A DNA stretch of 64,000 nucleotides from Letharia columbiana (taxonomy: Eukaryota; Ascomycota; Lecanoromycetes; Lecanorales; Parmeliaceae), in NCBI RefSeq assembly GCF_014066305.1, contig NW_023501088.1:114501-178500 (forward strand). The letters are read 5' to 3'. Both the position numbers and the translations under genes were made by a program. The notes under the pieces were generated by a model. It searched no databases. It saw only the letters and a program-made list of their open reading frames with translations, and had not been told where the DNA came from. Below are positions 53,641 through 63,174 of the stretch, piece after piece. How positions within the stretch are numbered: position 1 is the stretch's first letter; each line of letters begins with the position of its first letter.

Positions 53641-53776
53641 TATGAAAATATGAGGTAAGATACTTAGTTGTTAACTGTAGAGTTATTATAAAAAAAAGAG
53701 CGATTAGATATAAATACGCTTAGGCGTATTACGTAACCGCTAAGACGCTAAGAGTTACGTGATTCGAATTTCAACA
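53641..53776 (-). repeat. Copia 5' LTR of the complete element
   Basis: Pairs with 46,776-46,911. Just inside it (about 53,615-53,640) lies ATTATAAACCCGGGTT on the minus strand, where a primer-binding site would be expected; the matching tRNA was not determined. Confidence 0.9.
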
Positions 53777-56700
53777 TTATATTTAGATAATAATTCGAAA
53801 GTTATATAGATTATAACTTTGATTACTATTCTAAATAATTCTTTAATAATTCTATATTTCTATAATTACTTAGATTTTCTAAATATTTATTTATTAGTAA
53901 TAAAAGATATAGCCTTAGATATTATTAGAAAGTATTTTTCTTTTTAAAATTTAATTATAAAACTAAAGCGAGTTCTTTAAGTAATCTATATTAATCTATC
54001 TAAGATATTATAAAGTTATATATAAAAAAGAGATATATTAACTATATAAGTAAATACACCTTTATCTTAATTAAGATTCTATTTATATTAAGATTTAAAT
54101 AAAAAATCTCTATTATTTAAGAGAATATCGCGATATATTATTAATATTAATATCGTAAATAAAGCTAATATTATAACTATTTCTATAATATAAATTATTT
54201 AATATATCTTAAGATCTTTTTTAATAATAACTTTAATCTTAATAGTAAAATCTTAATAGATATTAACAATTATTTTTTCGCTTATAATTTTTTTTTAATA
54301 ATATAAGAATATCGTTATTAATTAGTATATTAGTCTTTAAACTATCGACTATATAAGCTTTTATAATTATCTTTATAAATATTTAAAAGTTATCGAGTAG
54401 ATTTTCTTTTATATATATTATTATTATAATAAACTCGTTAATATTATATATAATACTTCTAAGATCTTTAATATATATAAAGAATAATATCTTTAAAATC
54501 TTAATATCTAAAAAGAATTTCTAATATTAAACTCGATCTATAAGAGTAATATCTACTTTAAAATTTATATAACTCGATATAAATTCTTAGAAATCTAATA
54601 TTGACTTTAGATTAATAATAGTATAATAATATTCTCGAAAAGTATATCTTAGTATAGCGATTAATTCTCTATTTAAGAATTTAATTACTTTTTTTAATTT
54701 TAATAGTATCTATTAATTTACTAGTAGAATCTACTTAGCGATTTCTAAATCTTTAATAATTTTAAAAGCTTTCGAAGTATATATTAAGAAATCTTTTTAT
54801 ACTTTCTTAAAATAATAAAATAATATATTTCTAAAGGAAAAAGCTTTTTAAATATTAATAATAAATATAAATTATCGACGTAGCCTTTATATAATAATTT
54901 ATAAAATCAAAAAATTTAAAGGACTTTAATTTTTTTTTTTTTTTAAGAATTTGACTTAGTTAGCTTCTTATACTCGATATAATATATTTTCTAACTCTTA
55001 TTATACTTATTTTCTTAAGATAATAAATCTTCGTTATTCTTATTAATTAAAGCTTAATAGACTTTCTAATAATATTTACTATAGCCGTTATTTTATTATT
55101 ACTATAATCTTTAAAATTCTTAATTTTCTTAATTCTCTCTTTTTAGAAATTCGTTATTTTATAAATAATTTAATAGCGTTAAATCTAACGCGTTTAAATT
55201 TAAAGAAGATATAATTTATAAAGACTAACGAGATACTAATAACTCTTATTAATAAGATTACTAATTTAAGAATTAATTATATTATTATAGCTAATAAGTA
55301 TTTAAATTATTAAATTAATAAGAAAAAGATAAATAAGATTAATAAGATTAATAATTATAAGATAATTACTACTTAAATTTAGATTCTTACTATCGAAATT
55401 AAAATTAATTAAAATTACCTCTATTATCGACAAATTAAATCTATTATTAACTTATTTATATAATAAGCGTAATACTTCTCTTATTATATCTACTTATATA
55501 TATCTATTATTTATACTTATACTTATTAAGACTTATTAAAAATATATTAATAGTAATATTATTTCTAAATTTCTTAATATCTCAGCGAAGTTTTAGATCG
55601 AGGTTATTATAAATAATATCGAGTTAATTCTTAATAAGAACTATATCGATATTCTTAATTAATCTTAAAATCTTCTAGATATATTCGCGAGGCTCGCGAT
55701 AAAAGCTTATATTTTTTAAAGTATATTATTTTTATAGTATAATATTAATAGTAATATTAGAAGATTTCTTAAATCTTAAAATAAATAGTCGACTTTATTT
55801 CGAGATATCGAAATTTAGATTACTATACTTTATAAGATATTTCTTAATATTTAAAAAATTCTATAATCTACTATTCGAGAGCGATATCTTATAAATATAT
55901 TTAAAAAAATTCTTAAATAAGTAATTCTTTAGTAATAGCAAAGATCTTAACTCGCTTAACGAATAAATATATATTCTAAAAATATATTTCCTTACTAATA
56001 TACTCGAGTAATAATTTTATATTAACGAATTTTCTATCGTAATTAAAATTAAGAAATTCTAATTTATCGAGATTTTATCTAAATTAACTTTTAATTTCTA
56101 CTCTAATAATAAAATCATTATTTTTTAAAAGTTTTAAAGATTCTAGAGATTTTAGCGATAAATTAAGACTTCGAATTATTACGTTAATAGTATTAATAAT
56201 AAAATCTTATAACTATTATAAGATTATCTATTAAGCTATATCTAATAAAAGTTTTAAACTAATTAATTTATTATAGATTTCTTCTTCTATAAAAGTTACT
56301 CTAATAAAAAAACCGATACTTTTTAAAAAACCGAAGTTATTAATAATATAATCGTCGAAAAATTGTAAAGCGTTATTCCCGTAGAAAAAAGATTTCTATT
56401 TTTAAAATATTATATAATTTTTAATTTATTTCGAAGACTATAGATTTAATTACTAAATACTCTAATAGCTTTATAAAAAATAAATAGATTTATTAATCAA
56501 TTATATAAGAAGATAAGAGATTCTATCGAAGATATTCTTATTTATTTTAATAATTTTAACGCTAGCCTTAATTCTAATTTTAGAATATTATTAGTAATAT
56601 AATTAATAGTATAATTAATAATCTTAAAAATCTTATATTAATAAGTTCGATTTATAGCTAGAAGAAATCTATAGATTTAATAATTAATATTAATAAGATC

Positions 56701-56960
56701 TTTAGTAAATTAAGAAGCTAGCTTAAATCTTAATAATCGATAGCGTTAATATCGCTATTTAAAAAGCTTAAAAAGAGGTTTTTAAAAGATATAGTTTAGA
56801 AATTCGAGCTAAAAAATGTTAAGAATAAGTTTCTTAGTATCGCGTAATTGTTAAGAATAAGCTTTTTAGCTATATAGCGTTTACGAAACTATTTTTATAA
56901 CTTATATATCTAATTAAAGATTAATAATATTAATAAGATAATTTAATTTTATAGAGAGTC
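53777..56960 (-). mobile_element. Gypsy copy 2, right part
   Basis: Collinear with about 42.3-45.4 kb of the long Gypsy copy. Good anchors are 55,560-55,690 against 44,225-44,350 (TTTCTTAATAT, then ATTATAAATAATAT, then AATCTTCTA(G/A)ATATAT) and 56,690-56,735 against 45,345-45,400 (AATAAGATCT...AGCTTA). Internal frames carry RIP-type stops throughout. The right LTR is not recognised; homology fades near 56,960. Confidence 0.6.
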
Positions 56961-58083
56961 GATTATTATAGCGAGGCGAAAGCTTTAATTAATTAAAGGA
57001 ATAAATCTAATAAAATTAATTTCTTACTTACGGGAGCTACTATATATGAAAATTTACTATTAATAGAAAATAGATAAACTACTAGCGATAATAATACGAT
57101 TTATATAATAAGAACTATATATCGAATATATTTAGATTTTACGTTCTATATAATATATATTAAATAGAGTTATATAAAACTTTCTATTTATAGAGAATAC
57201 TATTAAATTTATTATTAATAAATAGTTAATGAATAATTAATAAAATACGAAAGAGATATCGATTTATTATTATTTTAATACTACGCTATAAACTAATATA
57301 TTAATATATTACTAGTAGAGAATTAATAAATAGCGGTAATATATAAAATTTTTTCAAATTTTTTTCAAGTCCCACAGCTCTATAGGGCTATATATCTTAC
57401 TTATATATAAAATTTCGAGAAAAATCGAAAAATCGAAAAATAAATTACGTGACGTTGATAAATAGACTATTAAAAGCGAAGCGAGATACTCGAACTAGTC
57501 TAAATCTTAATATATAATAAAGAAATTATTAAATAATCATCTATTCATTTTTAATATCGAATAATTTACTATTATAGAAAATTTAACATTAACGAAAAGT
57601 TAATTAAGCGTCGATTAAAAGTTATAATAGATATCGAGTTAATAATATAATTACGTAATATACTCGAATTATATATTTTCTCTAAGATATATCTAATATA
57701 AAGAGAAGATTATATATTTAATAAATAAAGACTATATACGTAATAGCTATTTAAAAAAAAAGTATAAATTTAATTTATAAATCTACTTATATAACTATAT
57801 AATACTAACTCTCTAGAAATAAATAAAGAAAATTATTAAACTAAAATATAAATATAAATGTAAATAAAATAATAAAATATATTATAATATAGTAAAGATA
57901 AGAAAGATAAGAATTTTTATTTAAATTTAATAAGATTAGATAAAGTTTCTCTTATAAGTATATAATATCTATATAGTAATTTATAATTACTCTTTATAAT
58001 CTAAGTAAAAGCGTATATAAATAATTTAATAATTAATTAACAACGCTTAAGTCTATATTAAATCTTCATCTTTTCTACCCAGT
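56961..58083. other. RIPed DNA up to the isochore border
   Basis: Mostly unassigned AT-rich sequence. At 57,346-57,475 a small island keeps more C and G (CAAGTCCCACAGCTCTATAG, then ATCGAAAAATCGAAAAATAA and ACGTGACGTTGAT), probably the end of a younger element. Base composition switches to balanced within a few tens of bases at about 58,060-58,090. Confidence 0.6.
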
Positions 58084-58256
58084 TTGATTCTACTCTCCTG
58101 GTCGTCAACTTCGATATACGTTATTGTCTGCCGAGGAGCGTTTCCCCATGAGATTGCACCCATAGAAGTGAGAGTGCACTTAATCAATGATTCTGGTCGG
58201 TTTATGGTGATGTTATGCTTGTTTGAGTGGTGGAGGATGTATCTGTTTGTCGTGTT

Positions 58257-58560
58257 CTATGTCTCCGGATTTCCCGCGAGGGCTGCAGTCCAGAAGCACA
58301 AGTAGGAGTTCATGGCGGCTGGTCCGCATCGTCCGTTACTTTTGCTTCTATTGAGCGAGGTTCTCGTGAAACAGCGAGGATCAAAGCAGCTAGTCGTCCA
58401 ATCACAGCCACCCGGATTTGAACACAGCTCACGGCCGTTCATAGTCACAGACGGACCAATATCCCTCAAACCAAGAGCTCTTATTACAATTCGTCTCCCA
58501 GTGCACGCCGCGACTCGCAAGCCAGTAGGCAGTATGACACTCCCGAGAACAGCTCTGCTG
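58257..58560 (-). pseudogene. Cysteine-rich frame fragments, possible gene relic
   Basis: Two overlapping minus-strand frames are unusually rich in Cys and Trp. The first (58,560 down to 58,432, 43 codons, opening after a stop and closed by TGA) contains CSREC, ETNCNKSSWFEGYWSVCDY. The second (about 58,430 down to 58,257) contains LCSNPGGCDWTTSC, RCGPAAMN and SYLCFW, then a TAG stop. Together that is about ten Cys in 100 codons. They would join by a frame change near 58,430. There is no signal peptide or good ATG in either. This could be a decayed small secreted-protein gene at the isochore edge, or chance. I do not recognise a family. Confidence 0.25.
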
Positions 58561-58651
58561 CTAGGAACAATCCCTTGCCTCAGCCCGTGCGCTTAAAACA
58601 TGATGACCACTGATATCTTGATACACAGCCTACTGATTTCCATTGGCAAGA

Positions 58652-59465
58652 TTACTTCGAAAATGAAGAACCAGGTTGAGCAAAGTGAGCATAACCCATA
58701 AGCGACTTGGTCCGTCGCGCCATCAACGAGATCGCCTTGCGAAAAAGCGCAATCATAGTAGTGATGTATCGCTCGATTGATTCTGGGATGCGGGATAATA
58801 AGGCGAGCGCCTGCGCCTGCTCCAGTGGCTCTCCAGGGAGGTTGGCGGGCAGCTATGTGTCAGGCCGAGGGCAGAGAACATAGTGGTCGTCGTGGCCTGT
58901 TTTGAGGGTATGTTTGTAGAAGAACTGGCCGCCGCGGAAGACGGTGCCGGATTGGGAGACGAGGCAGCTGATCTTCCACTCCTCCAGCCAAGCTCCCGAA
59001 GCCGCACGCTGAGGCGGCCGTCTTCTTCTAACCAGACCGAGTATGAAAACTCACTGAAGCCGTCGTTCATAATCAACCACTTTGGCAAGTGATAGGTATC
59101 CGTCAGCGAACTTTGCGTCAGCCGTAGGCGGCCCATTGTTCCCAGGTTTAACTTGTAGACGCCATTGGGGGACGTGATTGCGTCAAGGGTTGTCGTATTT
59201 TTGCTGAGAATGGAGCCCAGGAGGATCAAGTCATCAGAAATTGTGGGTCTATCAACTGTGATAATGGTGTAGGTTTGGGGGATTAGACTGGTATGGTGGT
59301 GGTGGGGGTGGTAAGAGGGACAATGAAGATCTTCCTGCTGGTCTCGAACCGCGCTCCGTGGCCGTTTGCTGACAAGATGTACAAAAGACAGACGAGAAGG
59401 ATCAATAGTGATAATATTGAGTTCTTCTGAGCGAACTCGTGTAGGCCTGTTGCGGGTAATCGCAC
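58652..59465 (-). pseudogene. Disrupted gene: membrane-anchored protein, possible bulb-lectin-like region
   Basis: Coding signal runs across three joined frames. Frame 1 starts at 59,465 with GTG (not ATG) and gives a basic/polar N-terminus followed by a hydrophobic anchor (LSLLILLVCLLYIL), as in type II membrane proteins. It then shifts to a frame with DDLILLGSILSK, SPNGVYKLNLGTMGRLRL and WLEEDGRLSVRL, whose SPNG-Y-L-L...G-L-L rhythm resembles bulb-type mannose-binding lectins. A third frame gives WLEEWKISCLVSQSG and GGQFFYKHTLKTGHDDHYVL, then TAG at 58,853-58,855, and stays open to TAA at 58,652. An intron could explain the first shift (GTACAT donor, CTAAT branch, AG near 59,243). The second shift has a GTGAGT at 59,054 but no good acceptor. 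The missing ATG and late stop favour a decaying gene. Confidence 0.5.
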
Positions 59466-59848
59466 TCAACAGTCACTCGCAGCTCTTGAATATCGAGTAA
59501 ACAAGCGACGAGCGTGACGGAAGAAGTTATCGTATTACGCACTTGACTCTAAATGCGTGGCATAATTGGGAGCATCCGAGATACAACGGGACAGTGACTG
59601 TGAAACGAGATCGTCGCTTCATGATTTCCCAGATGGTTCATGTCAATGAACTCCAGTACCATAAAAGTCAAAAACGTCTGTCTCACCTAGGTAAAATAAT
59701 ACTTGAAAGTATGGCGACTGCTCGCTAAAACGTCAACGACTTTAAGCATTTGACTTTGCACCTCACGTCGAAAAAGCCTTAACAAACACCTTTAACAATT
59801 TACGCTTTGTGTAAAACAGATCAGACCTCCACTTGATTACTCCAGGCA
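59466..59848. other. Intergenic
   Basis: Balanced composition. The open frames seen here are short and lack supporting features. It should hold the 3' UTR of the glycosyltransferase gene and the promoter of the gene at 59,465. Confidence 0.6.
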
Positions 59849-61120
59849 TCATGGATAATAATCAGTCAGCTCCTTGCAATCAACTTCATCCATGCCTTCA
59901 ACACCCTCCCACAACGACTGAGGTATCGGCTTGGCAAGCGCGTTGGCATTACCTCTGTCCTGCTTCTCTATGAATTCTTGCCGCGACTTAATCCCATAAT
60001 GGTGAAGAGCCCATTTCTCATGGGTGACAGGATTTCTCCATGGTCCGGTAGGGTCGCCATGCTCTCCTACCTCCATGTACCCATCTTTCGTTCCAATGTG
60101 ATGAACATTGTTGACTTGCTGGAAGAGCTCGGTACGGACAAACATCTTAACATGCTTGTTTTCGCCATTGGGATCGTTGACGACACACTTGTCAAAATTC
60201 TTGCGGGCACCGCCTTCAGGACGGGTAAGTAATCCTGCCGAGTTGTGGGTGAGCCATTGAGCAGCCACGGCACCGACAGTATCATTGTGCTCCCAATCAT
60301 GTAGCCATTGCATTAGCGTTTGGCCGTTCCGCATCTCCAGGAACTCGTCAGCGTCTAGAAAACCCATCCATGTGTGGCGCTTGCCATAGTCTTTGATGCA
60401 CATGTCGCCGTAAATATGGTGATGCATCGGCTCGGGCCGTTCTTCGATTGGGGTGCGAGGTATATAGACAAAGGTAATAGCTGAGCGAGGGATACCGTAA
60501 TCGGGGAGTATAGAAATTGGTGGTTGGCTTCCATCATCCATGACATAGAAACGTCGAATGCCATGATGATAGTAATAGTGGGGGAACCATTCGAGAAGGT
60601 CCACGTGCTGGTTCTTCACAGCGATACATATGGATATGTATTCTTCGTCATCACCAGGAGGGAGGGGGGGATATGGCGTTTTTGTGAATGTTGCTTGTGT
60701 CCCGCTGTCTGCAAGAGACGCTAAGTTGTGTGAAGACTTGGTCTTTTCCTTCGAGACGGATTTTTCCTCAGGGTAAGACGCTTCCTTCAGGTCTGAGCTT
60801 TCCCTGGAGTGGGGGTATTCCTCTAGGTCCGAACTCTTGCTGGAGGAATATGATGGTTCTTTCAGATTCGTACTCTCGGTAGAAGGATATTGTAATTCTT
60901 TAAGACTGTTATCCTGGCTCGAGCTGTGAGAAGTCGAATCAGCAGCCTTGTCCTGCAAAGGCGCTAAGGTTCTTGAAGGCCGCCTGCCCGGGGCGATCCA
61001 CAGCACAGTGAATAAAGAAAGGGTGACAAGCACGCAGAGAGTGAGGACTCGCACGATGCGCTTGGGGCTGAAGACGATGGGCCGATCCCAAAAGTCGTTA
61101 TTTTGATGTGAGGAGAACAT
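59849..61120 (-). CDS. Type II membrane glycosyltransferase, GT92/DUF23-like
   Basis: Single-exon, 423 residues, ATG at 61,120. Residues 1-21 are cytosolic and basic near the end; 22-43 form a signal anchor; 44-155 are a Ser/Pro/Glu-rich stem; the GT-A-like catalytic domain starts at about 161. Visible motifs: YISICIAVKNQHVDLLEWF (161-179, nucleotide-sugar fold start), YVMDDGS (192-198), FLDADEF (254-260, DXD-type metal site) and HHYGIKSRQEFIEK (373-386), a run typical of DUF23/GT92 and related family 2 transferases. It should act in the Golgi lumen or secretory pathway; donor and acceptor cannot be told. The stem holds four degenerate 12-14-residue repeats (71-121) of the form S-L-K-E-x-x-Y-P-x-x-x-S. 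All likely key residues are present and no disruption is seen. Confidence 0.9.
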   Translation of the reverse strand: MFSSHQNNDFWDRPIVFSPKRIVRVLTLCVLVTLSLFTVLWIAPGRRPSRTLAPLQDKAADSTSHSSSQDNSLKELQYPSTESTNLKEPSYSSSKSSDLEEYPHSRESSDLKEASYPEEKSVSKEKTKSSHNLASLADSGTQATFTKTPYPPLPPGDDEEYISICIAVKNQHVDLLEWFPHYYYHHGIRRFYVMDDGSQPPISILPDYGIPRSAITFVYIPRTPIEERPEPMHHHIYGDMCIKDYGKRHTWMGFLDADEFLEMRNGQTLMQWLHDWEHNDTVGAVAAQWLTHNSAGLLTRPEGGARKNFDKCVVNDPNGENKHVKMFVRTELFQQVNNVHHIGTKDGYMEVGEHGDPTGPWRNPVTHEKWALHHYGIKSRQEFIEKQDRGNANALAKPIPQSLWEGVEGMDEVDCKELTDYYP

Positions 61121-62038
61121 CTTAGATTCGAATCATGCTGCTGCTTCTGTGGGGGAAAATCAAAAAGGTCTGGGAATGCTTTGGTCAGGAATCATATTAC
61201 GACACTCGAGTGATATACATTTTTATGTACAAGGAGGAATAAAAGCTGAAGAGGGTGCAAAATACCATGCGGCACAAAGCTGTGCCTCTACTTTGTCGGT
61301 ACTCGTACCATTTATTAGTATTGCAGAATTCCTTGGCAGGGGAAACCCTGAATTATGGCGTACGACTAGTCTAGCGGACGCAGAAACGGTTGGAATTTTG
61401 AGCTAAGAATGAAGTCCAACATTTCCTAACCTCGGTCGGCTCCAAGCATGAAAGATTTGTCGTCTCCTCTTTACTCTACTTCTATTGTTTATCGAGTCAC
61501 CATGCACATATATATACCGTCTTTTTGCAATCATGCTAAAAAGTACACACCTTTGGCTGTAAGCAATTACAGACATTTGCAGACCGGTGCGAAGTCTTCG
61601 GGACAGCTACAACGAAGATGCCTTTATTTTCGACGATATTGTTCTACGGTGCGTTTTGATCCAACCAAATGCTGCAAAGCTCTACTCTCTTCTCGCAGTT
61701 GGAAATGCACTGGACCCTTAGCGGACAATGCAGAGACCAACGTGACACCAAAACCCTATAACTTGAGCTCGGTCCTGGCTGCTGAAAATCCATGTACAGG
61801 AGATATGTAGACCGCAGGGAAGATAGCACAATCGTAACGGAGATAAGTCTCACAAAGGGACCTCCGGTAAGCAGTGGCCCAGCTACATGCCTGGAGCATT
61901 TTGACAGGTGTAATTTCAGACGACGCTCTGGCATTTGTAACCTTGATTGGATAAAGTTACCGCCAGCTGGATGACTGACTTCCATGAAGCTCTTTCATCG
62001 TCTCAGACTACATTGCCCGAAATAATAGTCATGATCCA
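61121..62038. other. Intergenic, 0.9 kb
   Basis: Lies between the eL32 stop codon and the glycosyltransferase ATG; it should hold the eL32 3' UTR and the glycosyltransferase promoter. Overlapping open frames on both strands (about 61,448-61,985) have no recognisable motifs and compete with each other, so I do not call a gene. No tRNA was seen. Confidence 0.6.
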
Positions 62039-62751
62039 CTAAGACTCCGTAGTCACTCGGGCCTTCGCATTTGTAACCTTTACCCCCAACTGCTTCGCCT
62101 TCGCAACGATATCCACTCTCTTTCTCGATGAAACTGCATGGGAAATCCTGTTTGCAGTCAGCGCCCAATGCGACAATCAAAAAGACGCGATTAAGGAAGA
62201 GCAAGTCTGTTTACGTACTCTGCCGCGAACGTCTTGTTGTGCATAAGCAGAAGGTCAACATCTCTGGAATTGTGGACAACGAAGGCTTTGTGGCCAGAAG
62301 GCATCAGATGCCGGGTTTTCTTATTGGAACCGTATCCTATCTAAATCATGGTACTTCAATCAGCCTCTCTCCTTAGCAATATAATTTGCCGACCATATTT
62401 TCGGCGGTCTGAGAAGCAGGCAACATTCGTGCCCATAAGTTTCTTCTCAATAACGCACTAGTTGCATAGTACAAAACGCACATACCGAAGGCATAGCAGC
62501 TTGACCCTTGAAACGTCTGCGGACTCGGTTGTCGATACCCTTGGGCTTCCGCCAATTTGCGTCGACACATTTGTAGGTGTCGCTCTGGTGACGATTGAAG
62601 CGCTTCGTGCCTGCAGAACGAATGATCAGCAGAATCACTATTGACTGCTGCCATAAAAATGTAGCGGAGGTGGAGCGGTTTGTGAGAAGCTCGAACAACG
62701 GGTTGACTTACGCTTTTTCACGATCTTAATGTGCTTTTTCGCGGCAGCCAT
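62039..62751 (-). CDS. rpl32: 60S ribosomal protein eL32 (four coding exons)
   Basis: Exons on the minus strand: 62,751-62,712, 62,610-62,486, 62,340-62,219 and 62,147-62,039, 396 nt in all, giving 131 residues plus TAG. That is the normal size for eL32, a structural protein of the large ribosomal subunit. Recognisable runs are [78 protein letters not shown] and [14 protein letters not shown], in the family's order. Introns: 62,711-62,611 (GTAAGT...CAG), 62,485-62,341 (GTATGT...TAG) and 62,218-62,148 (GTACGT, branch GCTGAC, CAG); all keep the frame. A further GTATGT...CCAG intron appears to end exactly at the ATG. The gene is intact. Confidence 0.97.
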
Positions 62752-62818
62752 CTGGAACGCTCAAAGGCTCATCAGCAGCCATCTATATCAGGAGTGCCCG
62801 CAGTTGTTGGAGACATAC
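62752..62818 (-). other. Probable 5'-UTR intron of the eL32 gene
   Basis: On the minus strand a GTATGT donor at 62,818, a GCTGATG branch-like site and a TTCCAG acceptor at 62,752 delimit 67 nt. The acceptor is directly followed by the start codon. Spacing and motifs match the coding introns of this gene. Confidence 0.6.
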
Positions 62819-63174
62819 CCTGACGTAGGTGATCGATGTTAACGTGATGTTTGGAATCGAATTTCAAGGACGGCAATGTTCAAGTGCTACTAGCTTCTGC
62901 GCTAGTGGTTAAGCGATAATTCCCAGCAAAGTTAGGGTTAGGGCAAATCTGTCACAGCTAATGTTCGTAACCTCTAATGGGGCTTCGTTGCGTGATATTT
63001 AGTAGAGGATAGCCACGAACATTTTTACAGATTTTCATCGAGCCAAATTATGTGGGTGGGAGTGCTCTATCCATCTGTCCTTATACGCCGTTCTCACCAG
63101 TGCTCTATGTGCGTCTGGCGAAATCCTCGCGTTCATGAGCACGCTGGATGCTTGATGCTTCTTTTCCGCGGTAC
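62819..63174. other. Intergenic: eL32 promoter and DnaJ 3' UTR
   Basis: No coding signal. Besides the telobox it shows AGAAGCTAGTAGCACTTG and ATTCGATTCC on the eL32 coding strand, with no motif I can name. Confidence 0.6.
62932..62943 (-). promoter_or_regulatory. Telobox-like TTAGGGTTAGGG in the eL32 promoter
   Basis: Reads TTAGGGTTAGGG on the plus strand (CCCTAACCCTAA on the coding strand), about 180 bp upstream of the eL32 ATG. In many fungi TTAGGG sites in ribosomal-protein promoters are bound by Tbf1-like factors; that this site acts so here is inferred from position and sequence. Confidence 0.55.

Larger units (their letters stand above)
46776..53776 (-). mobile_element. Complete Copia LTR retrotransposon (about 7.0 kb)
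   Basis: Flanked by two 136-bp direct repeats (46,776-46,911 and 53,641-53,776). On the minus strand the LTR begins TGTTGAAATTCG and ends CCACA/TCATA. Flanks are TTATC on the left and TTATA on the right, a possible imperfect 5-bp target duplication. The minus strand holds, in order, a leader and gag region (homologous to 12.0-13.9 kb), the RT box ALYIDDILI at 48,692-48,718, and the pol end with IKYINII, YISINK and MADKLTKAL at about 47,800-47,900. A noncoding 3' stretch of about 900 bp follows, with a purine-rich tract at 47,040-47,078. It is moderately RIPed, less so in its 3' third. Confidence 0.88.

Noticed and set aside
1..58080. Mitochondrial DNA or a bacterial AT-rich sequence
   Set aside because: No mitochondrial or bacterial genes; the sequence contains LTR retrotransposon remains, shows a CpA-specific mutation pattern, and is continuous with spliced nuclear genes.
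1..58080. Centromere
   Set aside because: AT-rich RIPed repeats are compatible with a fungal centromere, but equally with a dispersed isochore; nothing in the sequence decides it without CENP-A data.
58084..58596. Plus-strand frames at the isochore edge
   Set aside because: No recognisable domains or signal peptides; the minus-strand cysteine-rich fragments are more protein-like, and neither is convincing as an intact gene.
59978..60882. Several open frames inside the glycosyltransferase locus
   Set aside because: They overlap a long, well-supported coding frame and have no features of their own.
61448..61985. Overlapping open frames of 113-120 codons on both strands
   Set aside because: No motifs, competing strands, and no splice pattern supporting either; most likely intergenic.
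61995..62204. Small minus-strand frame with a hydrophobic start and five Cys, resembling a secreted protein
   Set aside because: It starts at TTG and consists of the third intron and an out-of-frame reading of the last exon of the eL32 gene.
62932..62943. TTAGGG repeats read as an internal telomere relic
   Set aside because: Only two units, located in the promoter of a ribosomal-protein gene; a regulatory motif is simpler.
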